DNA from: Ciona savignyi
Lineage: Eukaryota; Chordata; Ascidiacea; Phlebobranchia; Cionidae
NCBI GenBank assembly: GCA_000149265.1
Contig: CH003205.1
Span: 254,607-318,606, forward strand
DNA length: 64,000 nt
Direction of reading: 5' to 3'
The position numbers were made by a program, and so were the translations under genes. The notes beneath the pieces are model-generated. The model was not told the DNA's origin. It did not search any database and was given only the letters and a program-made list of their open reading frames with translations. This document shows, piece by piece, positions 36,097 to 47,566 of this stretch; the stretch's first letter is position 1, and each line of letters opens with the position of its first letter.

Positions 36097-37282
36097 GGTC
36101 GTGTGGTCCTTAGTTCCCCTGCACTGATTAACACGTTGTTGTTTTGCGAATCAAATAAGACAATAACCCCATCTTAATTGTTCAGACACAAATTTTGATT
36201 GTAGTTTTATGTCAGTCTGTTGATATAACACACCACCGTCCACCAGACATCTAGCCAAATGTCAATTTCAGTGATTCACGTTGTAATTGCCTGATTTCCT
36301 TAAACTTCTGTCAAACTTTTTTGCTCTCTGCAAAAAGTGAAACGATGTTTTAAATGTCATGTCCCAGAGATAACAACACGATTTGTGTGGTTTTTAAAAT
36401 CAATGAAGTTTTGTTCTAAATCGTGTGTTGTTCGGTTTTGCTCTAGTTACCAATAATTTATACAACTTAATATCCCAACCGACGCATTGTATAAGACGAC
36501 TCATTTAGTAAAATATGTCAATATCTTTCCATTCCTTTCTCTCATTCTTTTCTACGCCTAATATGCATTGTAAGTTTTGTAACATTTTTCTCATATAATT
36601 TTAAGGTGGTTATTCTCTTGTATATTGTTTAATTGTTTCATTACGTCACGAATCGAAGTAAATCTGCAGCCCACCTTAACCTCACCAACCCAATGTGATA
36701 ATTGCACCACATATCGTGTTACCACACGGTAATTACAGTTGAAATCTACAATATTGGAAAACCTACACGCATAACAAACCCCCGTTTTACATTCTTCATT
36801 CTTAAATTGGTCAAAATGTCGGAAACAAACACAACATTCCAGCATGTGTGTTAACGAATCAGCACCGATCATTCATTTTGATTTCCGTGTCGTCGTTTTA
36901 CGTTTGCATCCGTTTCTATCCGTTTTGGTACGCCTGTTCACCCGATTGCTTTGGGTTATGCATTTGATATCCCGTATGCCTTGTATCCATACAGTGTGCA
37001 CTTATAGCTCATATGAAGCAATGATATTACAACTTGCTTGTACAAAAGTGTTGCTATCTGACTCGGCGTCTAGTGTGCAGAAAGCTAATTGTGGTTGTAT
37101 TAACCACCGCATCATAGAATGTAATGTCATAAAAGGCAAAATTTTATTAGTCTTACATCGAGGCTGAAAAGCCTTAATAATTGACTGATGATGGTTGTGT
37201 TACTGCACGGGTTTCTAGGTTCGTTTGTTAAAGTTGATTGATTATATGCTGTCGGGATTAGTGCGATTTAGCTGTCATAAGT
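36097..37282. other. ATP7 3' UTR and downstream region
   Basis: No further gene recognised. The 3' UTR end is not clear; no strong AATAAA lies close to the stop. Confidence 0.4.
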
Positions 37283-37525
37283 CCGGCCGGTTAGTCTGGC
37301 GGTTTAATGCGACGCATTTCAATCGAAAGGTGTGCGAAAATGGTCGCAAGCTTGTCGGTTGTGTCCCTGGGCAAGGCACTTTACGGGCATTGCCTGGACC
37401 CAGCGGATTAATGGGTTCTACCAAATTAAAGAAACGTGTCAATCATATACAACACACTGCAATAGCTCCGGTAACCCGACGGTAGGCGCGAGGTGATCTG
37501 ACGATTGTCCGTGTGTTAACCCTAT
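37283..37525 (+). mobile_element. SINE family 1 copy, full length
   Basis: Head CCGGCCGGTTAGTCTGGCGG, then GGGCAAGGCACTTTACGGGC, GGGTTCTACCAAATTAAAG and GCAATAGCTCCGGTAACCCG. The 3' tail is cut at about GTGTGTTAACCC. Confidence 0.78.
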
Positions 37526-38336
37526 ATCCTTTACAAGGGCGTTTAACATAACTGAGCAAGATCTTGGCCGTATTCAAATACTGCAATAGCTGATGTAACC
37601 AGATAGTTTAAAGTAAAAATTAATCATCTGGCTGTAGGCGCAAGTGGTTTGGCGACTTCTGTGTTTAATCAACCTCGAAACCCGACTGTCCTCCGAACCT
37701 GCGCGATAAATCGTTAGTTCCGTCTGTTTTTACGCATTTCCGCCGAAAATCATTAAAACAAAGCGTCGCGACTTCTCTAATGTGAATGATAGAAGAAAGG
37801 TTTTTACAAATTATTTTTTACAGAGTTCACCGAAATGGGTATGAAATACTTCCGAACTAAAAAGCAACCCTCAGAAGTTATCAACTGATGCTTATCATTT
37901 CATATTTCTTTCTTTCCTTTACTGTGTGCCTACTTTTGTACTTTTATAGTCATTGCCTATTGTTCGCAGGCATTTCTAATGATTTCATGTGCAGTATATA
38001 ACACTGTTCTGACTAACACTGTGGCGTACATACAATTTGAAAAAGTAAAAATATATCAAATCATAAATCCGGTAATTTGCATTCCAATAGTCCCTGCCTT
38101 GTGGATCACTACCAAATGAAGTCGAAGACAAGAAAGTGTCAACCACCACTATTTTTTAAACCACCTATTAAGTATATGTTATATATTCAGAAACTAATGA
38201 GTTCCCGAGTTACCAATCCAAACTAAATATCCATGTTTTGTGAATAAAGCTTAATAAATTTAATGTTTTAACGGATTTCCCGTGGTGCTATTGGCCCTTT
38301 CTCAATTTATTTTAGTTTACCTACAACTTTACTTAT
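37526..38336. other. Intergenic, nothing recognised
   Basis: No convincing frame or repeat besides short AT-rich motifs. Confidence 0.45.
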
Positions 38337-38622
38337 AGGATAGGATATTCATGTTTATCCCCGTGAATGAGAAAACCAAGGGGGTTATCACACGGGCAAT
38401 CGTCAGATCACCTCGCGCCCATCGTCGGGTTACCGGAGCTATTGCAGTGTGTTGTATATGATAGACACGTAACTTCAATTTGGTAGAACCCATTAATTCG
38501 CTGGGCTCAGGCAATGTCCGTAAAGTGCCTTGCCAAGGACACAACCGACTAGCTAGCGACCAGTTTGCACCTGCACCCTTTCGATTGAAAGGCGACGCAT
38601 TTAACCGCCATACTAACCGGCC
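38337..38622 (-). mobile_element. SINE family 1 copy, full length
   Basis: Nearly identical to the 8779-9069 copy over its whole length, including GATATTCATGTTTATCCCCG at its 3' end and the tRNA-like head. This suggests both inserted fairly recently. Confidence 0.82.
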
Positions 38623-39318
38623 TGTTAATAAAGTAAATAATTTTAACCGTTTAATCGGCTGTTATAGAACCGGTGCCGCACATTTGCAAAATGGCAGTTG
38701 TGCTTATATTCTTGGATCTCTCGAGAATTTCCCGACGCAATATAACTAGAATTTGCCAAACCATATTAGCTAACACCACCATGTTTTTTAACTCGATAGG
38801 GCCATTTCTTTCTTATTATATAAAGCGTAATAATGACGGATCACTAGTTTCAGTGGAATTTAAAAATGGGGATTTCCCTAAAAAGATGTTAGGATAGATT
38901 TGGGGCATCGTTCGTATTCAAATTCTACATTTATTTATATTATTTCTGTTTTCACCTGATCTATACGCGTAATAAGATTGTATTTAATATTGGTTAAGCT
39001 TATTATATTTCAGGAAGTTTTCCGGAGTACATTGCGTGATTTAAATTCTAGTTATGTTTTCTAATTCGTGTTTTAATTTTCTAAATTAAGTAAAAAATTA
39101 AGCAAACATTCCTTTCTAATCCGGAGATATTGCCCAAAAAGCTAAAAAAATGGCCTTTTATTTCCCGGTAGCGGGATTATCACGAGCGTTATGTATAAAA
39201 AAACAGTAAATTAGATTTCGAATCAAAGGAAACCCATAAGTACTATTTTGAGGGCACTTGTAGGTCGAAATTCGTGCAAAGAAATTGTAAAAATTCTACT
39301 TTGGTTCTGTACTATAAA
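38623..39318. other. Intergenic, nothing recognised
   Basis: AT-rich; no supported feature. Confidence 0.45.
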
Positions 39319-39495
39319 AGGAAAAACGCAAGGGGCATTGACACACATGCAATGGTCAAATGATTTCGCACCCACCGTCAGGTTACTGCAGCTCTTACTG
39401 TGTGCTGTGTATAGCGACCTTCGCTAGTGACCAACCAGTGTTGATCGTGTAACCTCGGCTGAAGGGCAACGCTAACCTACAAGCTAATCGGTCGG
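39319..39495 (-). mobile_element. SINE family 1 copy, degraded
   Basis: GGAAAAACGCAAGGGGCATT, CACCCACCGTCAGGTTACTG and the head GGCTGAAGGGCAACGCTAA are recognisable; the central block is deleted. Confidence 0.55.
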
Positions 39496-39962
39496 ACGAA
39501 TACCATGCAGGCTAGGTACCATTAATTCATATACATCGATATTGTATTTTGCTTTGTTAATATATGTGTGTCGGGATTTTGGCAACAAAAAACAGTCTTA
39601 TCTTACATTTAACATGATGCATTAAAATTATTTAAATTTGATTAGAATTGATCCAGGGTATTTTTCTGCACAATATGTATCATGGCAGAATTCCAACTTT
39701 CAAAGACATATTACAAATCAGCGGATTCAACCTATTTCTCGGGCTGATCCTGGATTAAACAGAAATCTTGATCGGTATGCAGAAACCTCGCTTAACGTTC
39801 GATCAGCTTGTGTATTTAATACGTCCCTACAGTCAGTGGTATGCATGAGTAATTTACCTTTTCTATATAAGTTAGTGTTGTCCTCCGTCGCGCTATTTCG
39901 TTCTGGTAATACAGTCCCTGAACTGCATAGCGCGTGTTCGTTACATGGTGTCAAAAGTTTGG

Positions 39963-40405
39963 ATGGCTTTCCAAATGTCTCCACCGGAACCATTCAATTT
40001 CAATAAGCAAAAAGATTGGAAACAATGGATTCCAAGGTTTGAAAAATATCGAGTCGTGTCAAAGCTCAATATATTTATTAGGCGACAAAGCCGATGATAT
40101 TCTATGTACTCTATCGTTTAAACCAACACTTTGAAGTGCAAAAAATGTGATTTACGAAAGAGCAAAATTTAATCTGAGAAACCAGGAAACTAATGAGCCT
40201 GTCAAATAGTTCATGACGTATTGTTTGGCCGATAGTTGTGAATAGGGAACATTAAAAGATGAGCTTATAAGCGATCGTTCAGTTGTTGGACTTGTAGATA
40301 AATCCTTATCTCAACGACTACAGTTGGACCGTCATCTTACTTTAGAAACGGCGGTAACTGTAGTGCGAAATACGGAAAGTGTTTGAAAACAACAGCTCTC
40401 TTTAA
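39963..40405 (+). pseudogene. Gypsy gag, degraded
   Basis: Starts at ATG 39963 as MAFQMSPPEPFNF, followed by DWKQWIPRFEKYRV, the usual start of a Gypsy capsid. Then, in changing frames, come GDKADDIL, and near the end LISDRSVVGLVDKSLSQRLQ and HLTLETAVTVVRNTES, which is the end of the capsid C-domain. At least two frame changes and several stops are present. Confidence 0.7.
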
Positions 40406-40407
40406 AC

Positions 40408-42610
40408 CAGGGGTTCTTAAACTGGGGGGCGTAAAGCTTCTCAAGGGGGGCGCGAGCATGACAGTGACATATTTATGAAAACACCTCTAAATTACAGTCA
40501 AACCTCGTATTTCTCGTTAACACACTAATCCAATAGATTAATGTGTGGCCTAGTTTTAAAAAACAATTTTATCTGGGCTATAATTCGTTACTGTTTCAAT
40601 TTTCGCTGTCTTATTTATATCGACAAATCGTTATATGCTTCGCCTTCCTCCGTGGGATTTGTCAACCTGTGTTCACTTTAACACGTCGTTTGTGTACTTT
40701 TTATTCGCTCTTTTTTCTCCCACGCCGTTACAGCGTTTTTCCAAACTTTTGAAGGTTTGCGAGATTCTTTGTTAACAATTAACATTGTTATGAAGTGGAC
40801 AGTGCCTAGTTGTTTTCAGTTAAAATTCTTTACCAGGATTTAATAGTAGTTTTCTTAAAAATTCTTAGTATTGTGACTTTTGACTGCTTTTTACTGGTGA
40901 TGCTTTCTAAAAGCGAAGTAGCCTATATTTTCTATTTCTTGTTTTATTTAAGGTTGATTAATTTTAGTCTTTCAAACTTGTTAATCGCCCATAATTTACA
41001 AATTTTAGTCTTTTGAAAAATAATTGGTATTTAATTTAGCTGCGGTAAAAAAAAGAAGTGCAAAAAGAGGAAGTACAATGAAGAATATCTGCAGTATGGT
41101 TTTACTGATGCAGCATAGAATGGTCAAGTTGTACCACAGTGCGTTTATATGTTTTGAAAAGTTGAGCAATGATGCTTTGAGGCCAAAACGCTTAAAGCGC
41201 CATCTTCAAACAAAACATCCTCTTCATCAAATGAAACCTTTGGAATTCTTTCAAAGCAAGAAGGATTCTTTTAAAAAAATGAAAGTCATCTGCACGGAGA
41301 ATTTTGGCCAATCATCATCTGCCGAGGTGGTAGAAGCATCTTATGAAATTGCTCAAATAATAGCTCAAGCTAACAAACCTTACAATATTGGCGAAACTTT
41401 GATAAAACTATGTATGTTGAAAGCAAGTAGCCTTGTTTTGGGGGAAAGCAATAGCAAGAAGTTAGCAAAGATTTCTCTTTCAGATTCCACTATCAAGACA
41501 CGAATCGATGAACTTGCAAATGATATTGAATGTCAAGTTCTTCAACAGATACAAGCATCACCCTATTTTGCCATTCAGTGCGACGAAACGACTGACGTAG
41601 CTCAAGTATCACAGTTAATGGTCTATGTTCGTTTTGTTGGATCTGCTACAATTGAGGAAGAAATGCTATTCTGCGAACCTTAATCCATCGACAGGCTTTG
41701 GCCTCCAAGACTTTACCTGCTACAATGAAGAACAAGTTTGCCATAATTATACGAATTGTAAACTTTATCAAATTAAGTGCTGTCAATTGCTGGTTATTTT
41801 CGCAGCTATGTAAACAAATGGATTCCAATCATGAAAATCTGTTGTTTCATACAAATGTCCGATGGATATCAAAAGGTGATATGTTAGCTCGCGTTTATGG
41901 TTTGAAAGGTGAAGTATATTTCTGGAATCTCATGGGAAACAAGATCTCCTGTTACCATTTCAATCACAAGAGTTTCAATTGACAATGGCATATCTCGTTG
42001 ACATTTTCGAAGCTTTCATATTTGTCTCAATCTACTGTTGCAAGGAAAACACACCGACCGTATGAAAGATTACGATGAGTTTCATAGCAAAGCTGGGGTT
42101 GTGGCATCGCCGCGTTCAACGGGGAAATGCAGCCTCATTTCCTACCTTGGACATAGCACTTTAGAACAGCAAGGCCAAACTGGATGGTGAACTGAAGGTA
42201 GAAGTGGAAACCCACCTCCAAATTTTGAACGAAGAATTTGACTGCTACTTTCCTAACTTGGGTAATGTAGAATTTGCAGAGTGAAAGATGACTAGAAACC
42301 CCTTTCGAATCAATGAAGATATTCTTTCGGAAGAACTGCAGGAAGAGTTTTTGGAGATGAAGTGCAACTCCACTGCTAAAGATGACTTTGAAGCATTGTC
42401 TCTTAACGATTACAGGGCTAAATATTTGCGTGTTTATAAGAACGTGTGCAGTGTGGCGATACGTACCCTTCTTCCATTTTCATCGACATATTTATGTGAA
42501 AGTGGATTTTCGGCACTTGTAAGTATTAAGACAAAATGTCGTAACAAACTGGAATGCGAAGCAGATCTTCGATGTTCGTTGTCTTCAACATAGCCTCGAA
42601 TTAAACGACT
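40408..42610 (+). mobile_element. hAT transposon (ZBED5-like transposase), 3' end not found
   Basis: The left end CAGGGGTTCTTAAACTGGGG is a typical hAT terminus, and GGGGGGCG repeats follow. The transposase is broken over 41024-42593. I find no matching right terminus before Gypsy protease sequence resumes near 42640, so the right end is probably deleted. It inserted between Gypsy gag and protease. Confidence 0.75.
41024..42593 (+). pseudogene. hAT transposase, ZBED5/SCAND3-like, broken
   Basis: First block (to 41680): a damaged BED finger (ICFEKLSNDALRPKRLKRHL), then FFQSKKDSFKK, ASYEIAQIIAQANKPYNIGE and the start of the catalytic domain IQCDETTDVAQVSQLMVYVR. Second block (41698-41980): KFAIIIRIVNFIK and LLFHTNVRWISKGDMLARVY, the conserved hAT RW region. 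Third block (42288-42593): NPFRINEDILSEELQEEF and LLPFSSTYLCESGFSALVSI, the C-terminal dimerisation motif. Frames differ between blocks and stops intervene, so it is not functional. Cousins of this family have been domesticated in vertebrates as ZBED5 and SCAND3, but nothing here suggests that. Confidence 0.8.
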
Positions 42611-42639
42611 AGTTTCCCAAAAACAGTTGCATTCTTCAC

Positions 42640-43100
42640 AGGTCGCATGTGCGGTATATTTCGGAGTCGAAGCCATCAGCAGCATTTCACATTAAGGGCA
42701 TCGGCGAGGATGAACGATTGGTTACCTTAAAGGTAAATGACGTCCCGATAACTTTAGGGTGGATACTGGGGCGGATATAACGGTCATTCCAGAGAAACTG
42801 TGCAATAAGTTTAAAGGATTGTGTTTACGACGAGAACTAAATCTAATGAGCATTTTGCGGATACCAATATATTTTAACTGGAATTCCAGGTGTGTTATGC
42901 CACATGGATGGTGTGCTCATATTTGGAGGAATGCAATTGGATCACGATTCAAGCTTAGTCATGCCAAATTGGAAAATCTTCCATTAAGTTCCTTGGTCAT
43001 ATTATCGATGGCAACGGTATTATTCTCTTGCAATGTCCAATTGAAAAGATTCGAATTTGTGTGGCGGACCACTACCGGTTTATTTTTTTCTAATCATTTA
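42640..43100 (+). pseudogene. Gypsy protease-RT fragment with internal deletion
   Basis: Reads GIGEDERLVTLKVND, a one-base shift, then VDTGADITVIPEKL (retropepsin flap and active site). About 100 bases later another frame gives CHMDGVLIFGG and then FLGHIIDGNG, which are the RT active-site and following motifs. The active site is HMDG instead of HMDD, and the whole first half of RT is absent. Confidence 0.65.
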
Positions 43101-43187
43101 TAGACAACCCACCCGCTATTCAACGTTCAATTCACAACCGTAAAATGGACAACCATGTCTCCAAATTCACATCCTCTCATATCCACT

Positions 43188-43341
43188 TGTAGCGACCTCA
43201 GATGTTACATAAGATTTACGATCCCATCAGCTGGCATTTGCGCTGACATTCCGTCATCATTGAAATATTATTATTAGGTTTACGGTTATTACCGCAGCTG
43301 TCGTTCTTTGCCTTATATTATTATAAGTTTATTTTACTTTT
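43188..43341 (+). repeat. LTR-like sequence
   Basis: Starts TGTAGCGACCT, identical to the first 11 bases of the LTR at 3601, but then diverges. Its right edge is unclear because the element at 43356 interrupts the locus. It is probably an LTR of a related Gypsy family. Confidence 0.4.
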
Positions 43342-44054
43342 TTCTATTTGAATAAAGGCGGATGCACACATACCCGTCTGCGGCTGCCGCAGAGTGCTTA
43401 CGGCGCGGCTCTGCCGCGTGTCAGTGCACACATCGCCGCAACGGGGTTTTTGAGCGGTTTGTGCGCCAATAAGCGGTCAATTTTCTCGGTCCTGCGGCCG
43501 AGTAGAAAAATTTCTACTTTGCCGCAGAAGCCGCACAGCTACAAATCTGGTTAAAAGCAAAAAAATGCATTTTTTTAATATTGCAGCATAGTTTGGTTAA
43601 GAATTTAGCCTGGGATAGATGTATTGTTGTTTTGCTTTGTGGATTAGGTCCAAGACTCATATTTAACCAACTTTATTTAAAATTGTAGGATTTGTAGCCT
43701 AAATATGGACGAGGCATTAAAGTTAAAAAACGTTGAGGAAACCAATAAAGTAATTAAAGCATACATTATGAAACTGAGTGTGATCCTGGAAGGTAAGATA
43801 TTAGGCTATTTAATTTTAATTATTGTATTGTTTCACTTTCAAGTGAAGTAAGATTACACAAAAAGCAGTGCTGGTATAATAGAATATTATTTAACTTCAA
43901 AATGTAGGAGGCACCGATAAAACCCTGGAGTTGACTAGTCATACTGGAGGCACCAAACTAGATAACTTATGTTTTTTTTGTGCCTTCCTGTTTTGCTGTA
44001 GTATCTTGCCAGTTTTTTGTAAATTGTTGGATTTTCAGTTAACGCCATATTTGT

Positions 44055-44057
44055 TTT

Positions 44058-44088
<31 letters not shown>
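44055..44088. repeat. (TA)n microsatellite
   Basis: About 15 TA units inside the 43356-45720 element. Confidence 0.9.
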
Positions 44089-44091
<3 letters not shown>

Positions 44092-45010
44092 ATTCACTCT
44101 CGTTATTACCGTTACTTAAAAACTTTCTTGTTATACTTTCAAATATATTAATTGATCAGTGCACATTGATATTGGTACCCTGTTTAGTTTTTTTGCAATG
44201 TTGTGGATTAGGCCTACACTGCAAAAACTACAAATTATTAAGTCATGCACTCCCGAGACCTTGTTGAAATGGCTTCCTGAACTGGTCGGTCACTCTCACT
44301 ATATATTAAATATATATATTTGTATGGATGTGTATACCAATACAATACAGTATTTTGATAGTTAATTTTTATTGTTTTTTTTCTAGACAGGTATGGGTAC
44401 ACGAGATGTTGACAGAGAGAGATTTAAGATCTGAGTTTGTCTTTTTGTGAAATTACAGAAGATTTGTCAGATGTGTTGGACAATCTGGAAAATTAATGCT
44501 AGTAACCTATACCGGCACTGTATTAGTACCAAGCTGGAAAAGACAGAAAAGAAGAAACTACATATGATTGAATCATTCATACAAGTTATATCTTCATGAA
44601 CATTGGTAGAGGGGCATGAAGTAATGGTTAGCGGTTTGTGTTATAGGATAGTGGTCGGTTTGGTATTTCCACTCTTTTTAGAATATTTCAAATTTTTAAT
44701 TGATTATTATAATATGTAGTTAAGTTAACAGTGTTGTTGGTTGTGGTCAATGTTTTTGTGCAGAGTAAGTAAAAAAAAATCTTTCACATACAGAGATTGC
44801 AAAAAAGCACCCTGGCTGTAATGCACACAGAATCAAATTTACACTGGCTTGAACACTACGGTCAATTTGGGACTACAACTTCGTACTAAACTAGCTGATG
44901 TGGTAGAATTTTATTTCTCAGTAGAAATTCACATGACTGAGTCATCCACATGATAGTGATATTTATTTTAATTGTATATATTGTTCTTTTCTTACTGTTT
45001 CCATTTTGTT

Positions 45011-45133
45011 ACATGTATGCCCTCTTTATTCAGTTTGTGTCTCCTGTCCAGGTCCACCAGGTGTGTGGTATTGAATAAAGTGGAGGACTTAGACAGCAGA
45101 GAAATATTGAATAAAGAGGACATGCATGTAACC
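45011..45133. repeat. Imperfect inverted repeat inside the Harbinger-like element
   Basis: GTTACATGTATGCCCTCTTT at the left pairs with AAAGAGGACATGCATGTAAC at the right with two mismatches; the match continues weaker inward (ATTCAGTTTGTGTCTCCTGTC against a diverged arm). Confidence 0.7.
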
Positions 45134-45900
45134 ATACTTTTCCTAATGTTTATATAATAATTTTGTTCCATGTGTTTTTTCAAATTTCTATCCCTTTGTC
45201 TACTATTGAATAAATTCCTCACTTGCCAGTAGTGATTTAATTGTTATTTTTTTTGTATTGACAATGACGAAGAGAAAAAAATTTGACTCTTCGGGTAATC
45301 AGATATGAACAGGTTAGCCCAGTTGGGCATTAAAACCACTCAACTTTGGGAAACATTTGCTGGTGTCGTTTGCAGTCAAAAGTTTAGTCAATTCTCATTA
45401 ATCTCTTCTCTTTTTAAGTATTTTGCAAAAAATAGTAATCCTAACCTAATACATTGAATGAAATGAACTTATCTTTTGACTAGAAAATCAGTTCTGGGAA
45501 GGTATATGCCTAATCATAAACTCTAAACCCTTGATTTGCAAAGAAAAGGCCATTTTAGTACCAATATTTGCATTGCAATAGCGTCCTTGGAAACCGGGCG
45601 GTGTGAATGTGGTGTGCATAGGTGAGTCGCACAGCCGCACAAGATGACCGCAGCCGCGCCGCTTACTGCTTGGGGATTCCCCGCCCGCAGCCGCAAAACT
45701 TGTCATGTGTGCATCCGCCTTAAGGTACGAATTTTGCGCGGCAAAATCTAAATCGACCAGATTCAAATAGAACATTGGATTACATCGTTTTTTGGATTTA
45801 CTTCTTCGCTTCAAACGGAAGAGTTTAGTATAGTACTCTGTCTCACTTTGCACAAATTTTTTCTCGCACCTTTTTGTCGTTTTTTTCGGTAAACTTTTTC

Positions 45901-45969
45901 GTAATTATTAGTGTTGCCATTTTTTCGCCGTTGTATACATTTTTTCACTGACTGGCAACACTAATAATT
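45901..45969. repeat. 18-bp perfect inverted repeat
   Basis: TAATTATTAGTGTTGCCA (45901-45918) and TGGCAACACTAATAATTA (45952-45969) with a 33-base loop. It lies just upstream of the LINE 5' end and could be a tiny foldback element. Confidence 0.85.
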
Positions 45970-46142
45970 ATTTTTGCGTGCCGTTTAATTGTTTGATTGC
46001 TTTTGTGCACTTTTCCTCCTAAACTTTGACGGCGAAGCGCTGCCAAAGTTTTCCTATAAATAGCGCCACCTTACGACCGCTTTATTTAATCTCACAGTAC
46101 ATATCACCCTAGTCACAAAACAATACATAACAACTATACAAT

Positions 46143-47497
46143 ATGAACACTGGAAAAGAAATCCCGGACATCGAGGTCGAATTACCTAGAACTTTAGTAA
46201 TAAAACTCACCGGTAATGTGGAGCACATGAGCATATCCTCGTTCATGGAAATCTTTGCGGAAGATGGACCTCTTGATTACCTCGCTCCTTTAATTGAGGG
46301 AGTAATCATGGAAAGTTTCAGGGAATGCGAGTTTCTTGTTACTTTGAAAGATGATGGCCAAGAACATCCAATCTCTTTGGTGCAGCAGACCAACGACTCT
46401 GTAAATACAAAAACAGATATGTTTATTGGGCCAAAAGGGTCGGCAATGACCTTTGTTGCAATGCTCCCGCAGCCACCAGTGGATACTGTAACATTGCATC
46501 CCATACCGTGCACGATTACCGAACGCCACATCAAACTATTGGTCAATAAATACAAATGGGGAAATTACAATAGCTACAATTTCGGAAACCATCGAAATTT
46601 TCCAAGCATAAAAAATGGATGGCTCTCTATAAATCTAACGGAAATTAATATCAATAACATACCAAAAGTAATAAAAATAGCAGGAAAATGGATTACCGTA
46701 ACAAAACCCGAAGAATCCCACTTGGAGCTTTGCAGGTATTGCAAGGAGGGGACACCTGCAAAGCAAATGCCCCAAAAAAGGATACTGCACTTTCTGCAAG
46801 TCAAATGGCCATATCCTCAGAAGATGCAGATCAGTAATCCAACCACCACCGTTTCAGGACATACCATCACCACCCAAACCAACATTGGGTGATTGGATCC
46901 GACCAAAGAAGTTTTTTAAAATCCCATCGATACCATACTTCCTACAAACACAAACAGATTCTTAACATTGGAATCAAGTCAGGATGAAAATTTGGATACA
47001 ACTGTTATGGAAGCATTGGACCATGAAGTTTTGCCTCAAAGAAAAACGACCAAAGCACCAAGACCAAAATCCACACCTCGAAAACCCAAATCAAACGTCA
47101 TTGGCCACCAAAGCAGAACTCAACAATGGACAGTTGCATTAATAAATCATCAACAGATCCGAGAGAACTAAGTCAATACAAATCACCAGAAGAAACCAAA
47201 ACACAACAACCATCAACCAGCAACAGTTATATGGAAGATAAAACAATTTCTGATACAGACTCATCTCCACCTGCAACTACAGACTCGAACAAATCATCTA
47301 AAGACGTTTCACCCATTCAAGTAATAAAAAAAGCTCATAAGATGCTGGTAACCCGGACGTCCAACCCCATATTAAAATATACAGACCACTTCCCACCCGC
47401 TATTCAACGTTTCATACACGACCGTAAAATGGACTTGCTGGGGATAACCATGTCTCCAAATAAACGAAAACGAGAAGAAAAAGAACCAAGGACATAA
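46143..47497 (+). pseudogene. LINE ORF1 (nucleic-acid-binding, zinc knuckle), broken
   Basis: Starts at ATG 46143 (MNTGKEIPDIEVELPRTLVI). The N-terminal half is open to 46892, with KLTGNVEHMSISSFMEIF and KYKWGNYNSYNFGNHRNFPS. The zinc-knuckle region begins ESHLELCRYCKEG at about 46720. A frameshift follows, and the remaining Cys/His residues are read in another frame. A Ser/Pro/Lys-rich C-terminal part continues to 47497 with FPPAIQRFIHDRKMDLL. Related ORF1 text at 52236-52910 in the second copy keeps the zinc knuckles readable. It probably bound its own RNA. Confidence 0.75.
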
Positions 47498-47566
47498 TTT
47501 AGTGTTTTAAACACCACAAATCAATACAACAATTATAAATTAATGATATCAATTTCATATTGACCA

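Larger units (their letters stand above)
39640..43171 (+). mobile_element. Gypsy retrotransposon remnant split by a hAT element
   Basis: Left part: an LTR end (...GTTACA at 39945), a primer-binding-site-like TGGTGTCAAAAG (39946) and a gag pseudogene (39963-40405). Right part (from about 42640): the spacer before protease, the retropepsin motif DTGADITVIPE, then an abrupt jump to the RT active-site region, so the N-terminal RT half is deleted. Between them sits a hAT element (40408 to about 42610). At 43105-43171 a short piece matches the LINE ORF1 end at 47386-47455. The element is a fossil with multiple stops. Confidence 0.7.
43356..45720. mobile_element. TAA-flanked Harbinger-like element (2.4 kb)
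   Basis: Ends AGGCGGATGCACACAT (43356) and ATGTGTGCATCCGCCT (to 45720) are perfect inverted repeats, flanked by TAA on both sides (43353-43355, 45721-45723). Both end regions are unusually rich in GCCGC/GCGGC. The interior has no intact gene. A small exon-like frame starts at ATG 43705 (MDEALKLKNVEETNKV) and ends at a GTAAG donor. A WVHEMLTERD-like piece follows at 44387 and could be a Harbinger N-terminal remnant. It is probably non-autonomous. Superfamily assignment rests on the target duplication. Confidence 0.75.
43342..45760 (+). ncRNA. Spliced-leader-like hairpin interrupted by the Harbinger-like element
   Basis: Bases 43342-43355 read TTCTATTTGAATAA. After the element and one TAA copy (43356-45723), the next bases are G then GTACG. 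Together this matches the 16-nt Ciona spliced leader ATTCTATTTGAATAAG, as I recall it, at 15 of 16 positions, followed by a GT donor. A short stem (ATTTTGC/GCAAAAT, loop GCG) comes next. At 45749-45760, ATTCAAATAGAA is the exact complement of the first 12 bases, so the original site was a 63-nt imperfect hairpin. It could be a leader-RNA gene or pseudogene, or only a foldback or LTR segment. Confidence 0.3.

Noticed and set aside
36591-36872. Cys-containing minus-strand frame downstream of ATP7
   Set aside because: Cysteines are irregularly spaced and fit no zinc-finger pattern; no splice context.
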